Both the position numbers and the translations under genes were made by a program. Positions 54,982 through 63,950 of a DNA stretch of 64,000 nucleotides are shown here, piece by piece. The notes under the pieces were generated by a model. It was not told the origin of the DNA. It did not search any database and worked only from the letters and a program-made list of their open reading frames with translations. This DNA comes from Ghiorsea bivora. Lineage in GTDB: Bacteria > Pseudomonadota > Zetaproteobacteria > Mariprofundales > Mariprofundaceae. The number at the start of each line of letters is the position of its first letter. The stretch's first letter is position 1. The stretch spans positions 156,355 to 220,354 of the forward strand of contig NZ_JQLW01000009.1 in NCBI RefSeq assembly GCF_000744415.1. The letters run 5' to 3'.

Positions 54982-57807
54982 TTATTGACACGCTTCACAA
55001 TCAGGATCGAGGATAGAGCAAACTTTCGGCTCATCATCCACCTGTGTGATACTGTCTGTACTTTTCTCAACATGGGATGCACCCATAGAACGAAGGTAAT
55101 AAGTGGTTTTCAAGCCGCGTACCCATGCCAGTTTATAAAGGTTATCCAACTTCTTACCCGATGGTTCTGCCATATAAAGATTCAGGCTTTGCGCTTGGTC
55201 TATCCATTTCTGACGACGGGAAGCCGCTTCAATCAACCAACGTGAATCAATTTCAAAAGCCGTGGCATATTTGGCTTTGATATGCTCAGGCACACGCTCC
55301 ATGGCTTGCACCGAACCATCATAATATTTCAAATCATTGATCATCACTTCATCCCACAAACCCAAGGCTTTGAGGTCATCCGCAAGATAATTATTCATCA
55401 CCACAAACTCACCTGATAAATTCGATTTTACATACAAATTCTGATAGCTGGGCTCAATGCTTTGCGATACGCCACAAATATTGGCAATGGTTGCCGTGGG
55501 TGCAATGGCAAGCACATTAGAATTACGCATGCCCTGTTGCTGCACTTTTTGGCGAAGACTATCCCAATCTTTGGTGGTTGATTCATCCACTTGTAAATAT
55601 TGCTCACCACGTTCTTCTTTAAGCAGTGCCATCGAATCAATAGGCAAAATGCCTTTACTCCAAAGTGAGCCTTCAAAGCTGGCATAACGACCACGCTCTG
55701 CTGCCAAATCACTGGAAGCTTGAATCGCATGATAACTTACCACTTCCATACAGCGGTCAGCAAATTCCACTGCTTCTTCTGAGGCATAAGCAAGGTTTAG
55801 CTGATGCAAGGTATCTGTAAAACCCATAATGCCCATGCCTACAGGTCTATGCCGCAAGTTCGATTTCCGTGCTTGCGGCACACTGTAAAAGTTATAATCA
55901 ATCACATTATCCAACATACGCATGGCTGTGGTAATCGTTTTTTTCAGTTTATCTTCATCCAAACCTGTGCCATCAACATTCACATGTTGGGCAAGATTCA
56001 CCGAGCCAAGGTTACATACCGCAATTTCAGAGGCATTGGTATGCAGCGTGATTTCCGTGCAAAGGTTGGATGAATTGACCACACCCATATGTTGATTGGT
56101 ATAACGAATATTACACGGGTCTTTGAAGGTGACCCAAGGATGCCCTGTTTCAAACAACATACCCAACATCTTACGCCACAATTCCAAGGCAGAGACTTCT
56201 TTGTGAATACGCAATTCACCACGCGCCGCCTTGGCTTCATAAGCCTTATATGCTGCTTCAAAAGCTTTACCCGTCAAACTATGCAAATCGGGTACTTCTT
56301 CAGGAGAAAAGAGTGTCCACATTTCTTCATTGGCAACGCGTTTCATGAACAAATCAGGAATCCAGTTGGCTGAATTCATATCATGGGCACGGCGACGTTC
56401 ATCACCTGTATTTTTCCTTAAATCCAAGAAGTCTTCCACATCAATATGCCATGTTTCCAGATAAGCACACACAGCTCCCTTGCGTTTACCACCTTGATTG
56501 ACTGCAACTGCCGTATCATTGGCAACTTTAAGGAAAGGAATCACCCCCTGTGATGCTCCATTTGTACCCTTAATATAAGCACCCAAACCACGTACTGATG
56601 TCCAATCATTGCCCAAGCCACCCGCATACTTGGATAACAAGGCATTATCTTTGAGTGCATCATAAATGCCATCCAAAGCATCGGGTACCGTGGTCAAATA
56701 ACAGGATGACATTTGCGGGCGTAATGTGCCTGAGTTAAACAAGGTCGGGGTACTACTCATAAAATCAAAGGACGATAATAAGTTGTAAAACTCAATGGCG
56801 CGTTCTTCTCTATCCACTTCATTGATGGCTAAACCCATAGCAACACGCATAAAAAAGGCTTGTGGCAATTCAAAACGAATGCTGCCTGAATGTACAAAGT
56901 AGCGGTCATATAAGGTTTGCAAACCCAAGTAGTTGAATGTGTGGTCTTTATCTGCCTGAAGTGTCTGCCCCAAAGCTTGCAAATCATAGCGGGTTAATTC
57001 CTCATCCAAGAGTTCAAGTTCTACGGCTTTATGAATATAGGCAGGAAAATACTCAGCATACCGGCTTTGCATGTCTTGTTGTGATGCATATGTTGGCATG
57101 TTTTCAATAAAACTTAATGCTTCATAACGTGCATTATCCAAAAGAATACGCGCAGCCACTTCGCTGTATGCGGGGTCTTGCTCAATCATGGCTCTGGCAC
57201 TCATCACCAATGCCAAGCGGTAATCAGCTTCTTTCATGCCATCAAATAAGTTGCGCTCAATGGCTTGCTGCAAAGCTTGTTGGTTTGCGCCTTCTAAATC
57301 ATGTGTCGCTTCATCCAAAAGGGTTTGCAAGCGTTGCATGTCCAAAGGTTTACGCACACCATCTTCAGTTGTTATATGTAGCGTCTTATCCTTTGCACCC
57401 ACGTCTTCTGTTTGTTTGGTTTCACGCTCCTCTGCCCGTGCAGCACGATATAACACATAGGCGCGTGCCACCTTATGATGCCCTTCCCGCATCAAGGCTA
57501 GCTCCACTTGGTCTTGAATATCTTCAATATGAATGGTGCTGTTTTCAGGCAGGCGACGTAACAATACTTTAACCACCTGAACGGTTAATTTTTCTACATT
57601 TTCATGCACACGTGCAGACGCTGCCGCAGCACTACCTTCTACAGCTAAAAATGCCTTGGTAATCGCCACCATAATTTTACTTTGGTTAAAAGGTGTAACT
57701 TTACCATTGCGGCGCATCACCAAGCAGTCAAAGCTATCACTAGATGCTTGATTTGGTGTCAATACGGGCTGTTGAGCCTCAGATAATATAACGATTTCAT
57801 TTTGCAT
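54982..57807 (-). CDS. nrdA: Ribonucleotide reductase class Ia alpha subunit with two ATP cones
   Basis: NrdA reduces ribonucleoside diphosphates. The 941-residue protein is longer than the E. coli type (761) because it has two ATP-cone domains, at about residues 25-120 (CLVMRRNGKVTPFNQSKIM) and 130-230 (TTEDGVRKPLDMQRLQTLLD). The core has the catalytic NLCTE loop, an active-site disulphide Cys (MSSCYLTT) and a C-terminal CEAC redox pair. The first cone probably mediates dATP inhibition. The ATG has GAGGGAG upstream, which can be masked by the riboswitch expression platform. Confidence 0.95.
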   Translation of the reverse strand: MQNEIVILSEAQQPVLTPNQASSDSFDCLVMRRNGKVTPFNQSKIMVAITKAFLAVEGSAAAASARVHENVEKLTVQVVKVLLRRLPENSTIHIEDIQDQVELALMREGHHKVARAYVLYRAARAEERETKQTEDVGAKDKTLHITTEDGVRKPLDMQRLQTLLDEATHDLEGANQQALQQAIERNLFDGMKEADYRLALVMSARAMIEQDPAYSEVAARILLDNARYEALSFIENMPTYASQQDMQSRYAEYFPAYIHKAVELELLDEELTRYDLQALGQTLQADKDHTFNYLGLQTLYDRYFVHSGSIRFELPQAFFMRVAMGLAINEVDREERAIEFYNLLSSFDFMSSTPTLFNSGTLRPQMSSCYLTTVPDALDGIYDALKDNALLSKYAGGLGNDWTSVRGLGAYIKGTNGASQGVIPFLKVANDTAVAVNQGGKRKGAVCAYLETWHIDVEDFLDLRKNTGDERRRAHDMNSANWIPDLFMKRVANEEMWTLFSPEEVPDLHSLTGKAFEAAYKAYEAKAARGELRIHKEVSALELWRKMLGMLFETGHPWVTFKDPCNIRYTNQHMGVVNSSNLCTEITLHTNASEIAVCNLGSVNLAQHVNVDGTGLDEDKLKKTITTAMRMLDNVIDYNFYSVPQARKSNLRHRPVGMGIMGFTDTLHQLNLAYASEEAVEFADRCMEVVSYHAIQASSDLAAERGRYASFEGSLWSKGILPIDSMALLKEERGEQYLQVDESTTKDWDSLRQKVQQQGMRNSNVLAIAPTATIANICGVSQSIEPSYQNLYVKSNLSGEFVVMNNYLADDLKALGLWDEVMINDLKYYDGSVQAMERVPEHIKAKYATAFEIDSRWLIEAASRRQKWIDQAQSLNLYMAEPSGKKLDNLYKLAWVRGLKTTYYLRSMGASHVEKSTDSITQVDDEPKVCSILDPDCEACQ

Positions 57808-57810
57808 ACA

Positions 57811-57880
57811 GGTTCTCCCTCTTTTTTCATCCAACAGGCGAAAAAGGAAGAACAGCAATAAAAGAAAAAAGGAGGAAACC
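57811..57880 (-). promoter_or_regulatory. Expression platform of the nrdA riboswitch (SD-masking hairpin)
   Basis: The segment GGTTTCCTCCTTTTTT (57880 down to 57865) pairs with AAAAAAGAGGGAGAACC (57827 down to 57811) over about 15 base pairs with one mismatch. The second arm contains the nrdA Shine-Dalgarno, so the hairpin would stop translation. It starts directly after the aptamer, as expected for a translational switch. Which state is stabilised by B12 needs experimental evidence. Confidence 0.6.
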
Positions 57881-57884
57881 CATT

Positions 57885-58050
57885 TTTACTACCACCCTGA
57901 ACCTTGACGCGAGGTTGGGATACAATGCTGATTCAATCAGCGCATCATTTGGCAGGTATCGGACTTTAAGGCTTATGCCTTATTACCGTTGCGCGACAGT
58001 TCTGGATTTACACCAGATTCCCTTTATGAAACATATAAACACATGATATA
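57885..58050 (-). ncRNA. Cobalamin riboswitch aptamer upstream of nrdAB
   Basis: Read on the minus strand, the leader shows the conserved core GGGAATCTGGTGTAAATCC (58022 down), GAACTGTCGCGCAACGGTAA, and the B12 box AGTCCGATACCTGCC (57965-57951). A hairpin AACCT-CGCGTCA-AGGTT (57916-57900) has CGCG in its loop; L5 (TCGCGCAA) also has CGCG, matching the L5-L13 kissing loop of this class. It precedes a B12-independent reductase, so binding of cobalamin should switch nrdAB off. Confidence 0.9.
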
Positions 58051-58149
58051 GTGCTTAACCAAATAACATGGCGCAATATATGGTACACACTTTATAAATC
58101 AAGCCCTACATCCTGCATCTATCAATGGGAGAAAGACCCCACTTGCTAA

Positions 58150-58303
58150 GGAAGGCCTGATCAATGAAGCAGACTGTGATTCGAAATATTCAAAATCAAG
58201 GCGTAAATCGCCCGTAATCACAGGTCTATTGCGAAGATTTGCAACGCAGAGTTTGGACATTTCGGGCACAAGGTGCGAATTTATGCTTTTATTCAGACCT
58301 TCC
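58150..58303. mobile_element. IS5-type MITE, copy C (upstream of the zinc-ribbon gene)
   Basis: The left end is GGAAGGCCTGATCAATG and the right end, reversed, is GGAAGGTCTGAATAAAAGC, with YTAR flanks CTAA (58146-58149) and CTAG (58304-58307). It shares TTCAAAATCAAGGCGTAAAT-like and TTGCAACGCAGAGTTTGG segments with copies A and B but is more diverged and slightly shorter (154 bp). It lies 36 nt upstream of the next start codon. Confidence 0.8.
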
Positions 58304-58339
58304 CTAGGCAAGCTGGTTAAACTTTGTCAGAGTTCGCCT

Positions 58340-59068
58340 ATGCGTATAGTTTGTCCTGAATGCCATGCTGCTTATCAAGTAGGTGCGATTATTAAAAATG
58401 CCATTTTGGTATGCCATCGCTGCAATACTGAATTTGATACATATGGCAACAAAATCGCTGAAGGCAATAAAACGGCAGGGGTCTTTAAAAAACAAGAGGA
58501 ACACGCCCCTACCTTTGGCGTAAAAGACCTCATTCAAGCAGGTATGGGCGGCAAAAAAGAATACATTTGGTTATGGATGATTCTCATTCTCTCAGCTTTA
58601 ATATTTACGGGCATTGCAGTGCAATGGGAACATTGGAAGTTCAATAGTATTGCCCGTGCTGTAAGCATAGAAACCAACCAAGATGCCCCCATCTTGGATA
58701 GAGACTGGAAAATCATCGCTAATACAGTACAAAGCCAATGGCTCAAACGCAAAGATGGTAGCTTGGCGTTGGTGATTGAAGGGCAAGTACAAAACCTTGT
58801 GGGCACCGCCCTACCCCCACCTGAAATCAAAATCACTTTTGTCACCCAAATTGGTCAAAATATTGAAATGGTATCCCCCATCACTGAACCAGCGGACTTA
58901 GAAACCTTGCAAAAGGTACCTTTTATGTCACCACCTGTTGATAAAACCCCTGTACCCATGTTATCCACGCGCGGTTTTTTACTGTTGATTGAAGAAGCCC
59001 CGCAAACCACACAATATATATTACTTCATGCTGTGCCCTCTCAGAGAAAAAGTGCGCAAAAACTATAA
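58340..59068 (+). CDS. MJ0042-type zinc-ribbon protein with DUF3426 domain
   Basis: The 242-residue protein has an N-terminal zinc ribbon (RIVCPECHAAYQVGAIIKNA, LVCHRCNTEFD, i.e. CxxC twice). A linker, one membrane helix (about residue 75-93, WLWMILILSALIFTGIAVQW) and a periplasmic DUF3426-like beta domain (VIEGQVQNLVGTALPPPEI) follow. Function is unknown. The open frame extends upstream into the MITE; the ATG chosen begins the conserved zinc ribbon. Confidence 0.85.
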   Translation: MRIVCPECHAAYQVGAIIKNAILVCHRCNTEFDTYGNKIAEGNKTAGVFKKQEEHAPTFGVKDLIQAGMGGKKEYIWLWMILILSALIFTGIAVQWEHWKFNSIARAVSIETNQDAPILDRDWKIIANTVQSQWLKRKDGSLALVIEGQVQNLVGTALPPPEIKITFVTQIGQNIEMVSPITEPADLETLQKVPFMSPPVDKTPVPMLSTRGFLLLIEEAPQTTQYILLHAVPSQRKSAQKL

Positions 59069-59861
59069 TTTTTTTACCTATAGTTTTTTCTTTGTAACTT
59101 GGTTGCTCACCACAACCTCTGCGATAGCGAATGAGCGTATACTTGCCCTAGCACCACATATCTGCGAAACATTGTATGCCATTGGCGCAGGGCAAGATGT
59201 GGTGGGGTCTGTAAGTTATTGCGATTATCCAGAAGCTGCAAAAAAGCTACCTAGAGTGGGCGCATACAATCGTATTAATGTGGAAGCTGCCATGGCTTTA
59301 AAACCGACGATGGCGATTGTGATGAATATACAAACACCAGGTATCAAGCTGCTGGAAACACTGGGTGTAAAAATCGTGCAAAGTTATCCACAAAAGGTGG
59401 ATGAAGTGATTGCCGATATTCGCCGCTTGGGCAAACGCACGGGACATGAGCAACAAGCCACAACACTGGCTGATGATTTACAGCAACGATTAGATAAACT
59501 TCAAAGGCAGCAGACAAAAACGCCTGTATTTTATGAAATTTGGGCAGACCCTTTATTAACCGCAGGGCAACATACGTTTATTGATGATGTATTAACCCAG
59601 CTTGGTTTGTTTAATGTGTTTGGCGATGTTGCACTTGAAGCGCCGCGAGTAAATGTTGAAGCTGTAATTGCAGCCAAACCGCAACTAATTATTGTACCTT
59701 CAGAAAATCGAGACCTCAAAAAACGAACTGCTTTTTGGCACAAGTGGTTGGGTGAAGATATTCAGGTCATTACAGTCAACCCTGACCTTGTACATAGACC
59801 AGGTCCTCGATTATTGGATGGTATGGAATACCTGCAAGAGCAATTGAATGTTAAACATTAA
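59052..59861 (+). CDS. btuF: Periplasmic corrinoid-binding protein (BtuF-like)
   Basis: This 269-residue class III binding protein has a signal peptide (TYSFFFVTWLLTTTSAIA), the N-lobe ILALAPHICETLYAIGAGQD with VGSVSYCDYPEAAKKLP, and a C-lobe (FYEIWADPLLTAGQHTFIDD). BtuF delivers vitamin B12 to BtuCD; iron-siderophore binders are related, but the context favours B12. I take the GTG whose product has a compact signal peptide and AGAG 5 nt upstream; an ATG 24 nt earlier is an alternative. It overlaps the zinc-ribbon gene by 17 nt. Confidence 0.82.
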   Translation: MRKNYNFFTYSFFFVTWLLTTTSAIANERILALAPHICETLYAIGAGQDVVGSVSYCDYPEAAKKLPRVGAYNRINVEAAMALKPTMAIVMNIQTPGIKLLETLGVKIVQSYPQKVDEVIADIRRLGKRTGHEQQATTLADDLQQRLDKLQRQQTKTPVFYEIWADPLLTAGQHTFIDDVLTQLGLFNVFGDVALEAPRVNVEAVIAAKPQLIIVPSENRDLKKRTAFWHKWLGEDIQVITVNPDLVHRPGPRLLDGMEYLQEQLNVKH

Positions 59862-60804
59862 GGAAAACCCTTGGTTATTACTGATAACCCTGTTGGCTGT
59901 AAGCATCACGATTGCTTGGGTCTTGTTAGGTATGGGCGAACACTGGATTAACCCATTTAACCCAAGTAATGAAATGGATTCACGCATTCTTTGGGAGCTG
60001 CGTTCGCCTAGATTGCTCACTGCATTTGCGGTTGGTGGCATGTTGGCACTGGCAGGAGCTTGGTTTCAAGTTCTTTTAGGCAACCCCTTGGCAGAGCCTT
60101 ATGTTTTGGGTGTGGCAGGAAGTGCAGCAGTGGGGGCAGTGTCTGCGATGGCATGGATGCCCGATACCACTTGGGCAGTATCTTTGGGCGCATTTATTGG
60201 CGCGTGGGTGGGCATTGCGATTGTACTTTCGTTTTCACATTTGGGCTCGGTTCGTTTGCTACTGGCAGGCGTGGTTTTGGCTGCATTTTGGGCTGCGATT
60301 TTAATGCTGTTGATTGCATTGTTGCCTGAGCGCGGCGTGGTAAGAGCTTATGCATGGATGATGGGTGATTTATCGAACTCTGCATTGCCTGTTTGGTCGC
60401 TATTATTGACTTGGGTCTTGGCGTTGGTTTGTGGTTTAGTCCTTTCATTGGCTTTGGATAAGTTATTATTGGGTGAAAAACATGCCGCATCACTTGGGGT
60501 GAATGTGCCACGATTACGCACCTTTTTATTATTGCTTGCCTCAGCCGTGACTGCCATAGCCGTGACTGCAGCAGGCACGATTGGATTTGTCGGTTTGGTT
60601 GTGCCGCATTTAATGCGTTTATTATTTGGCTCATTGCACAAAAGTGTATTGATTGCTTCGGCATTTGGCGGGGGCGTATTGTTGATGTTGGCAGACACCG
60701 CAGCGCGCACCGTGATTAGCCCAGCCGAGCTGCCTGTGGGCGTGCTTACGGCGATGATTGGTGTACCTGTATTCCTATGGCTTCTTTTAAAGCGGAACAC
60801 ATGA
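59848..60804 (+). CDS. btuC: FecCD-family corrinoid permease (BtuC-like)
   Basis: This 318-residue permease has about ten helices and the conserved ELRSPRLLTAFAVGGMLALAG, GNPLAEPYVLGVAGSAAVGA, and TAAGTIGFVGLVVPHLMRLL with the ATPase-contact PHLMR. It overlaps btuF by 14 nt and btuD by 4 nt, so all are one transcript. Confidence 0.9.
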   Translation: MLNIKENPWLLLITLLAVSITIAWVLLGMGEHWINPFNPSNEMDSRILWELRSPRLLTAFAVGGMLALAGAWFQVLLGNPLAEPYVLGVAGSAAVGAVSAMAWMPDTTWAVSLGAFIGAWVGIAIVLSFSHLGSVRLLLAGVVLAAFWAAILMLLIALLPERGVVRAYAWMMGDLSNSALPVWSLLLTWVLALVCGLVLSLALDKLLLGEKHAASLGVNVPRLRTFLLLLASAVTAIAVTAAGTIGFVGLVVPHLMRLLFGSLHKSVLIASAFGGGVLLMLADTAARTVISPAELPVGVLTAMIGVPVFLWLLLKRNT

Positions 60805-61547
60805 TTAAAGTTCATAATTTAAACCTTAAACGCGGCAACAAACAGTTGATTTCCAATTTGATCATCCAAGTCAAAGGGGGAGATGTTGTGGTGGTCTTAG
60901 GGCCCAATGGTGCAGGAAAATCCACACTATTATTGGCTTTATCGGGTTTGCTCACTGATTTTAAAGGAAGCATTCGCTTTGATGATAAACCCATTGCCGA
61001 CTGCACACACGCTGAGCTTGCTGGGCTTGTGGCATGGCAAGGCGAATTGCCGCCCACAGAATTTGGTTTAACTGTGCAGCAACGCTTGCAGCTTGCAGCA
61101 GCAGATGGAGCAGATAAGTTGGCAGAGGCATTGAATTACCTAGAACTAGAGCCACTGAAACATCGCGCTTTGGGCGAGCTATCCAGTGGTGAACGGCAAC
61201 GGGTGGAAATTGCAGCATTGATGATGCGCGACTGCCCTGTGTGGCTGATGGATGAACCCACTGCTCACTTGGATATGAAACATCAGGTGGATTGCCTAAA
61301 ACTGATAAAACAACAAGCTAAAAAAGGTCGTTTAATTTTTACCGTGCTGCATGATTTGCAACAAGCAGCAACAGTGGCAGATATGGTGGTCATATTGGAT
61401 GGCAAAGGTGGTGTACAAGTCGGACAAGCCCAAGACTTACTTACAGCAGATAAGCTTGAACCTATTTTTAAAGTCAAACTGCAAGGTTCTGGGCGCAACC
61501 TTATGCCAAGTTATAATATAGAAGGTGATAAATATGAAGAAACGTGA
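60801..61547 (+). CDS. btuD: ABC transporter ATPase (BtuD-like)
   Basis: This 248-residue ATPase has Walker A GPNGAGKST, signature LSSGERQRVEIAALM, Walker B VWLMDEPTAHLD and the H-loop in VLHDLQQAATVADM. Its ATG overlaps the btuC stop (ATGA). It drives import together with BtuC. It overlaps cobO by 14 nt. Confidence 0.9.
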   Translation: MIKVHNLNLKRGNKQLISNLIIQVKGGDVVVVLGPNGAGKSTLLLALSGLLTDFKGSIRFDDKPIADCTHAELAGLVAWQGELPPTEFGLTVQQRLQLAAADGADKLAEALNYLELEPLKHRALGELSSGERQRVEIAALMMRDCPVWLMDEPTAHLDMKHQVDCLKLIKQQAKKGRLIFTVLHDLQQAATVADMVVILDGKGGVQVGQAQDLLTADKLEPIFKVKLQGSGRNLMPSYNIEGDKYEET

Positions 61548-62070
61548 AAATAGACAAGGTGTGATGGTGGTCAACACAGGCGAAGGCAAAGGTAAATCAT
61601 CTTCTGCATTTGGTGTGGTGTTTCGCGCTGCGGGTTGGGGCATGAAAGTTTGTGTGATTCAATTTATCAAAGGGCAATGGAAAACAGGGGAACAAAAAGC
61701 TGCTGCCCAATTTGATAATATTGAGTGGCACGCCATGGGTGATGGTTTCACTTGGGACACCAAAAATCCTGAACAAGATATTAAAACCACCCAAGAAATT
61801 TGGGCATTTGCCCAAGAAAAAATCGCATCCCATGAATTTGATTTGGTGGTTTTGGATGAAATCAATTATTGCTGTGGTTATGGCTGGTTGGATGGCAAAG
61901 AGATTGTTGATTTCCTAGAAGCCAAGCGCCCAAATTGGATGCATTTGGTGTTTACTGGGCGCAATGCAGCCGAAGAAGTGGTTGCATATGCCGACACGGT
62001 GACAGAGATGAAACCCATCAAACATGCTTTTGATAAAGGCATCAAAGCTGCGCAAGGTATTGAATTTTAA
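61534..62070 (+). CDS. cobO: Cob(I)yrinic acid a,c-diamide adenosyltransferase (CobO/BtuR)
   Basis: The 178-residue enzyme adds the 5'-deoxyadenosyl group to cob(I)alamin precursors. It has the P-loop NTGEGKGKSSSAFG, FIKGQWKTGEQKAA, and VVLDEINYCCGYGWL. The ATG has GAAGGTG 7 nt upstream. Its stop and the cbiX start share one base. Confidence 0.94.
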   Translation: MKKRENRQGVMVVNTGEGKGKSSSAFGVVFRAAGWGMKVCVIQFIKGQWKTGEQKAAAQFDNIEWHAMGDGFTWDTKNPEQDIKTTQEIWAFAQEKIASHEFDLVVLDEINYCCGYGWLDGKEIVDFLEAKRPNWMHLVFTGRNAAEEVVAYADTVTEMKPIKHAFDKGIKAAQGIEF

Positions 62071-62717
62071 TGTATACCCTGCTTGCCCACGGCTCAAGCC
62101 ATGCCAAACATGCAGAGCAAGTGAATGCTTTGGCAAGGCAAGTCGCATCCATCTTGGAAAAACACGTTGATGTGGCTTTTTTATCCGATAAGATCTTACC
62201 CAAAGATACAGACGTATTGCCGCTATTTTTGGGGCATGGCAAACATTTAAGGCAAGATGTGCCTGCGCTGATGCAAGCTTCCAAAGCCAGTGAACTGCCA
62301 GCACTTGCAGAAAAGGCCGATGACATCACCAAGCTGCTTGTCGAGCAACTTACGCAAACATCCAAACGCATTCATGTGTTATTTGTCGTCTATCAATTCA
62401 CAGGTTTTGAAAAGCTTGTTGCTGCATTATATAAACAAGCCAAGGGTTGCTCCATGGCTGCGATGTCTGCATTGCATGGTACGCCAAATGTCAGCAGTGT
62501 ATTGGAAAACATTAAAGCGCAAGGTGTCAAAAAAGTAATTGTGCAGCCTGTGTTGTTGTTTGATGGGCATAGCTTAGATATGTGTAAATCATTGGCAGCA
62601 GACATTGATATGGACATTGAAATCAAACCTGCATTGATTGAAACGGAAGGCTTTGCAGCTTTGGTTGCAGATATATTGAAGCAGGGTGTCTTGAAGCAAA
62701 GAGAAAAGGATACATGA
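62070..62717 (+). CDS. cbiX: Sirohydrochlorin cobaltochelatase (CbiX type)
   Basis: The 215-residue protein has two CbiX-like halves. The first has MYTLLAHGSSHAKHAEQVNA with the metal-binding His and PLFLGHGKHLRQDVP; the second has VIVQPVLLFDGHSLDMC. It inserts cobalt into sirohydrochlorin (early-insertion, anaerobic-type pathway). It overlaps cobA by 4 nt. A SirB-like ferrochelatase activity is also possible. Confidence 0.85.
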   Translation: MYTLLAHGSSHAKHAEQVNALARQVASILEKHVDVAFLSDKILPKDTDVLPLFLGHGKHLRQDVPALMQASKASELPALAEKADDITKLLVEQLTQTSKRIHVLFVVYQFTGFEKLVAALYKQAKGCSMAAMSALHGTPNVSSVLENIKAQGVKKVIVQPVLLFDGHSLDMCKSLAADIDMDIEIKPALIETEGFAALVADILKQGVLKQREKDT

Positions 62718-63472
62718 TGAAGAAGTTGGATAGCCCCTTAAATACTGGTGAAGTAGCATTGGTGGGCGCAGGGCCTGGCGATGCAAGTTTATTGACCTTT
62801 GCTGCACATAAACTCATCTCCGATTGCGATGTGATTGTGTATGATGCTTTGGTATCGGATGAAATTCTGGCATTGGCAGATGCAAATGCAGAATGTATTT
62901 GTGCGGGTAAACGTGGTGGACGTCCATCCACCAGCCAAGAAGATATTTGCGCCACATTGGTTGCGTTAGCGAAGCAAGGTAAACGTGTGGTTCGTCTTAA
63001 AGGTGGTGACCCCTTTGTTTTTGGTCGTGGCGGTGAAGAAATGCGCGCTTTGGCGGCTGCCAATATCCCTTTCCGTATTATCCCTGGTATCACATCAGGC
63101 ATTGCCGCCCCTGCTCTTGCTGGTATCCCTGTAACCGATAGAACCGTAAATGCATCACTTGCCTTTCTAACAGGACACGAAGCCAGTGAAAACAGCCGTA
63201 TGGATTGGAAAGCATTGGTTAAAGCCTTTCCTGTATTGGTCTTTTATATGGGTGCAAAAAATTTACCCCAAATCGCCACTCGCTTGATTGATGCAGGATT
63301 AAACGCAAATACATCCATCGCCATCATTCATTCCGCAGGAACACAAGACGAAACATGCGATACTGGCACATTATCTCAAGCCAAGTCTAAAACAATTATT
63401 GCCAAATCACCTGCGATTGTGGTGGTTGGTGATGTGGTAGATTGTCGGATTGATTGGCGAAATAAAGCTTAA
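62714..63472 (+). CDS. cobA: Uroporphyrinogen-III C-methyltransferase
   Basis: This 252-residue enzyme methylates uroporphyrinogen III at C2 and C7 to precorrin-2, shared by siroheme and cobalamin synthesis. It has VALVGAGPGDASLLTFAAHK, the SAM motif VVRLKGGDPFVFGRGGEEM and PGITSGIAAPALAGIP. It lacks the CysG dehydrogenase domain, so it is the single-function type. It ends the operon. Confidence 0.93.
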   Translation: MMKKLDSPLNTGEVALVGAGPGDASLLTFAAHKLISDCDVIVYDALVSDEILALADANAECICAGKRGGRPSTSQEDICATLVALAKQGKRVVRLKGGDPFVFGRGGEEMRALAAANIPFRIIPGITSGIAAPALAGIPVTDRTVNASLAFLTGHEASENSRMDWKALVKAFPVLVFYMGAKNLPQIATRLIDAGLNANTSIAIIHSAGTQDETCDTGTLSQAKSKTIIAKSPAIVVVGDVVDCRIDWRNKA

Positions 63473-63647
63473 AAAGATAGGTTCACGACTTTATTATTGA
63501 ATTCACCTAAACATTCGCATATTGGAAATATGACTCTTGTAACTATTCGTCTGTAAACCGTTCATGATGAGTATCTTCAGGGTGATGTATTTGATGGTAA
63601 ATATATTCACTAATGATTTTTTGTTCATCTCTAGAGTGTAAACAGTT

Positions 63648-63692
63648 TTGTGTATCAGCTTATCTCCTTGGGGAATATAAGCTGATACACAA
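63648..63692. repeat. 16-bp perfect inverted repeat
   Basis: TTGTGTATCAGCTTAT (63648-63663) and its exact reverse complement (63677-63692) are separated by 13 nt. The stem lacks a following T run, so it is not a standard terminator. It lies 175 nt past cobA. The 175 nt before it hold no gene I can recognise. Confidence 0.75.
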
Positions 63693-63827
63693 TCTAATTT
63701 ACAGTCTCACCAAAGTAAAACCATCACTTTATCATGATAGTGTAACTTATACCCCCCCGTACATCTAAATTTTAAGTACAGTCAATTTTCAAAACATGGG
63801 TGTACACACACGATGTGAATCTGCTAT

Positions 63828-63911
63828 TTATGAGGGCAACACCTTCATTTTTAACTTTCCGAAAATTCTGACACTACCTGTCTTTTCATCACTTAGCGCC
63901 CCACAATCCAT
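63828..63911 (-). other. Very short ORF with good start signals (27 aa)
   Basis: GAGGGG precedes the ATG by 7 nt and a TATAAT-like box lies about 22 nt further upstream. The peptide MDCGALSDEKTGSVRIFGKL plus seven residues is not recognised. It could be a small gene, a leader peptide or the remnant of a longer gene. Confidence 0.3.
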
Positions 63912-63950
63912 GTAAACACCCCTCAAATGATTATTATAACACAGAGCGTG

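Noticed and set aside
58147..58340. Start of the zinc-ribbon gene inside MITE copy C
   Set aside because: The frame is open there, but the conserved zinc ribbon begins at the ATG at 58340 and the upstream residues are MITE sequence.
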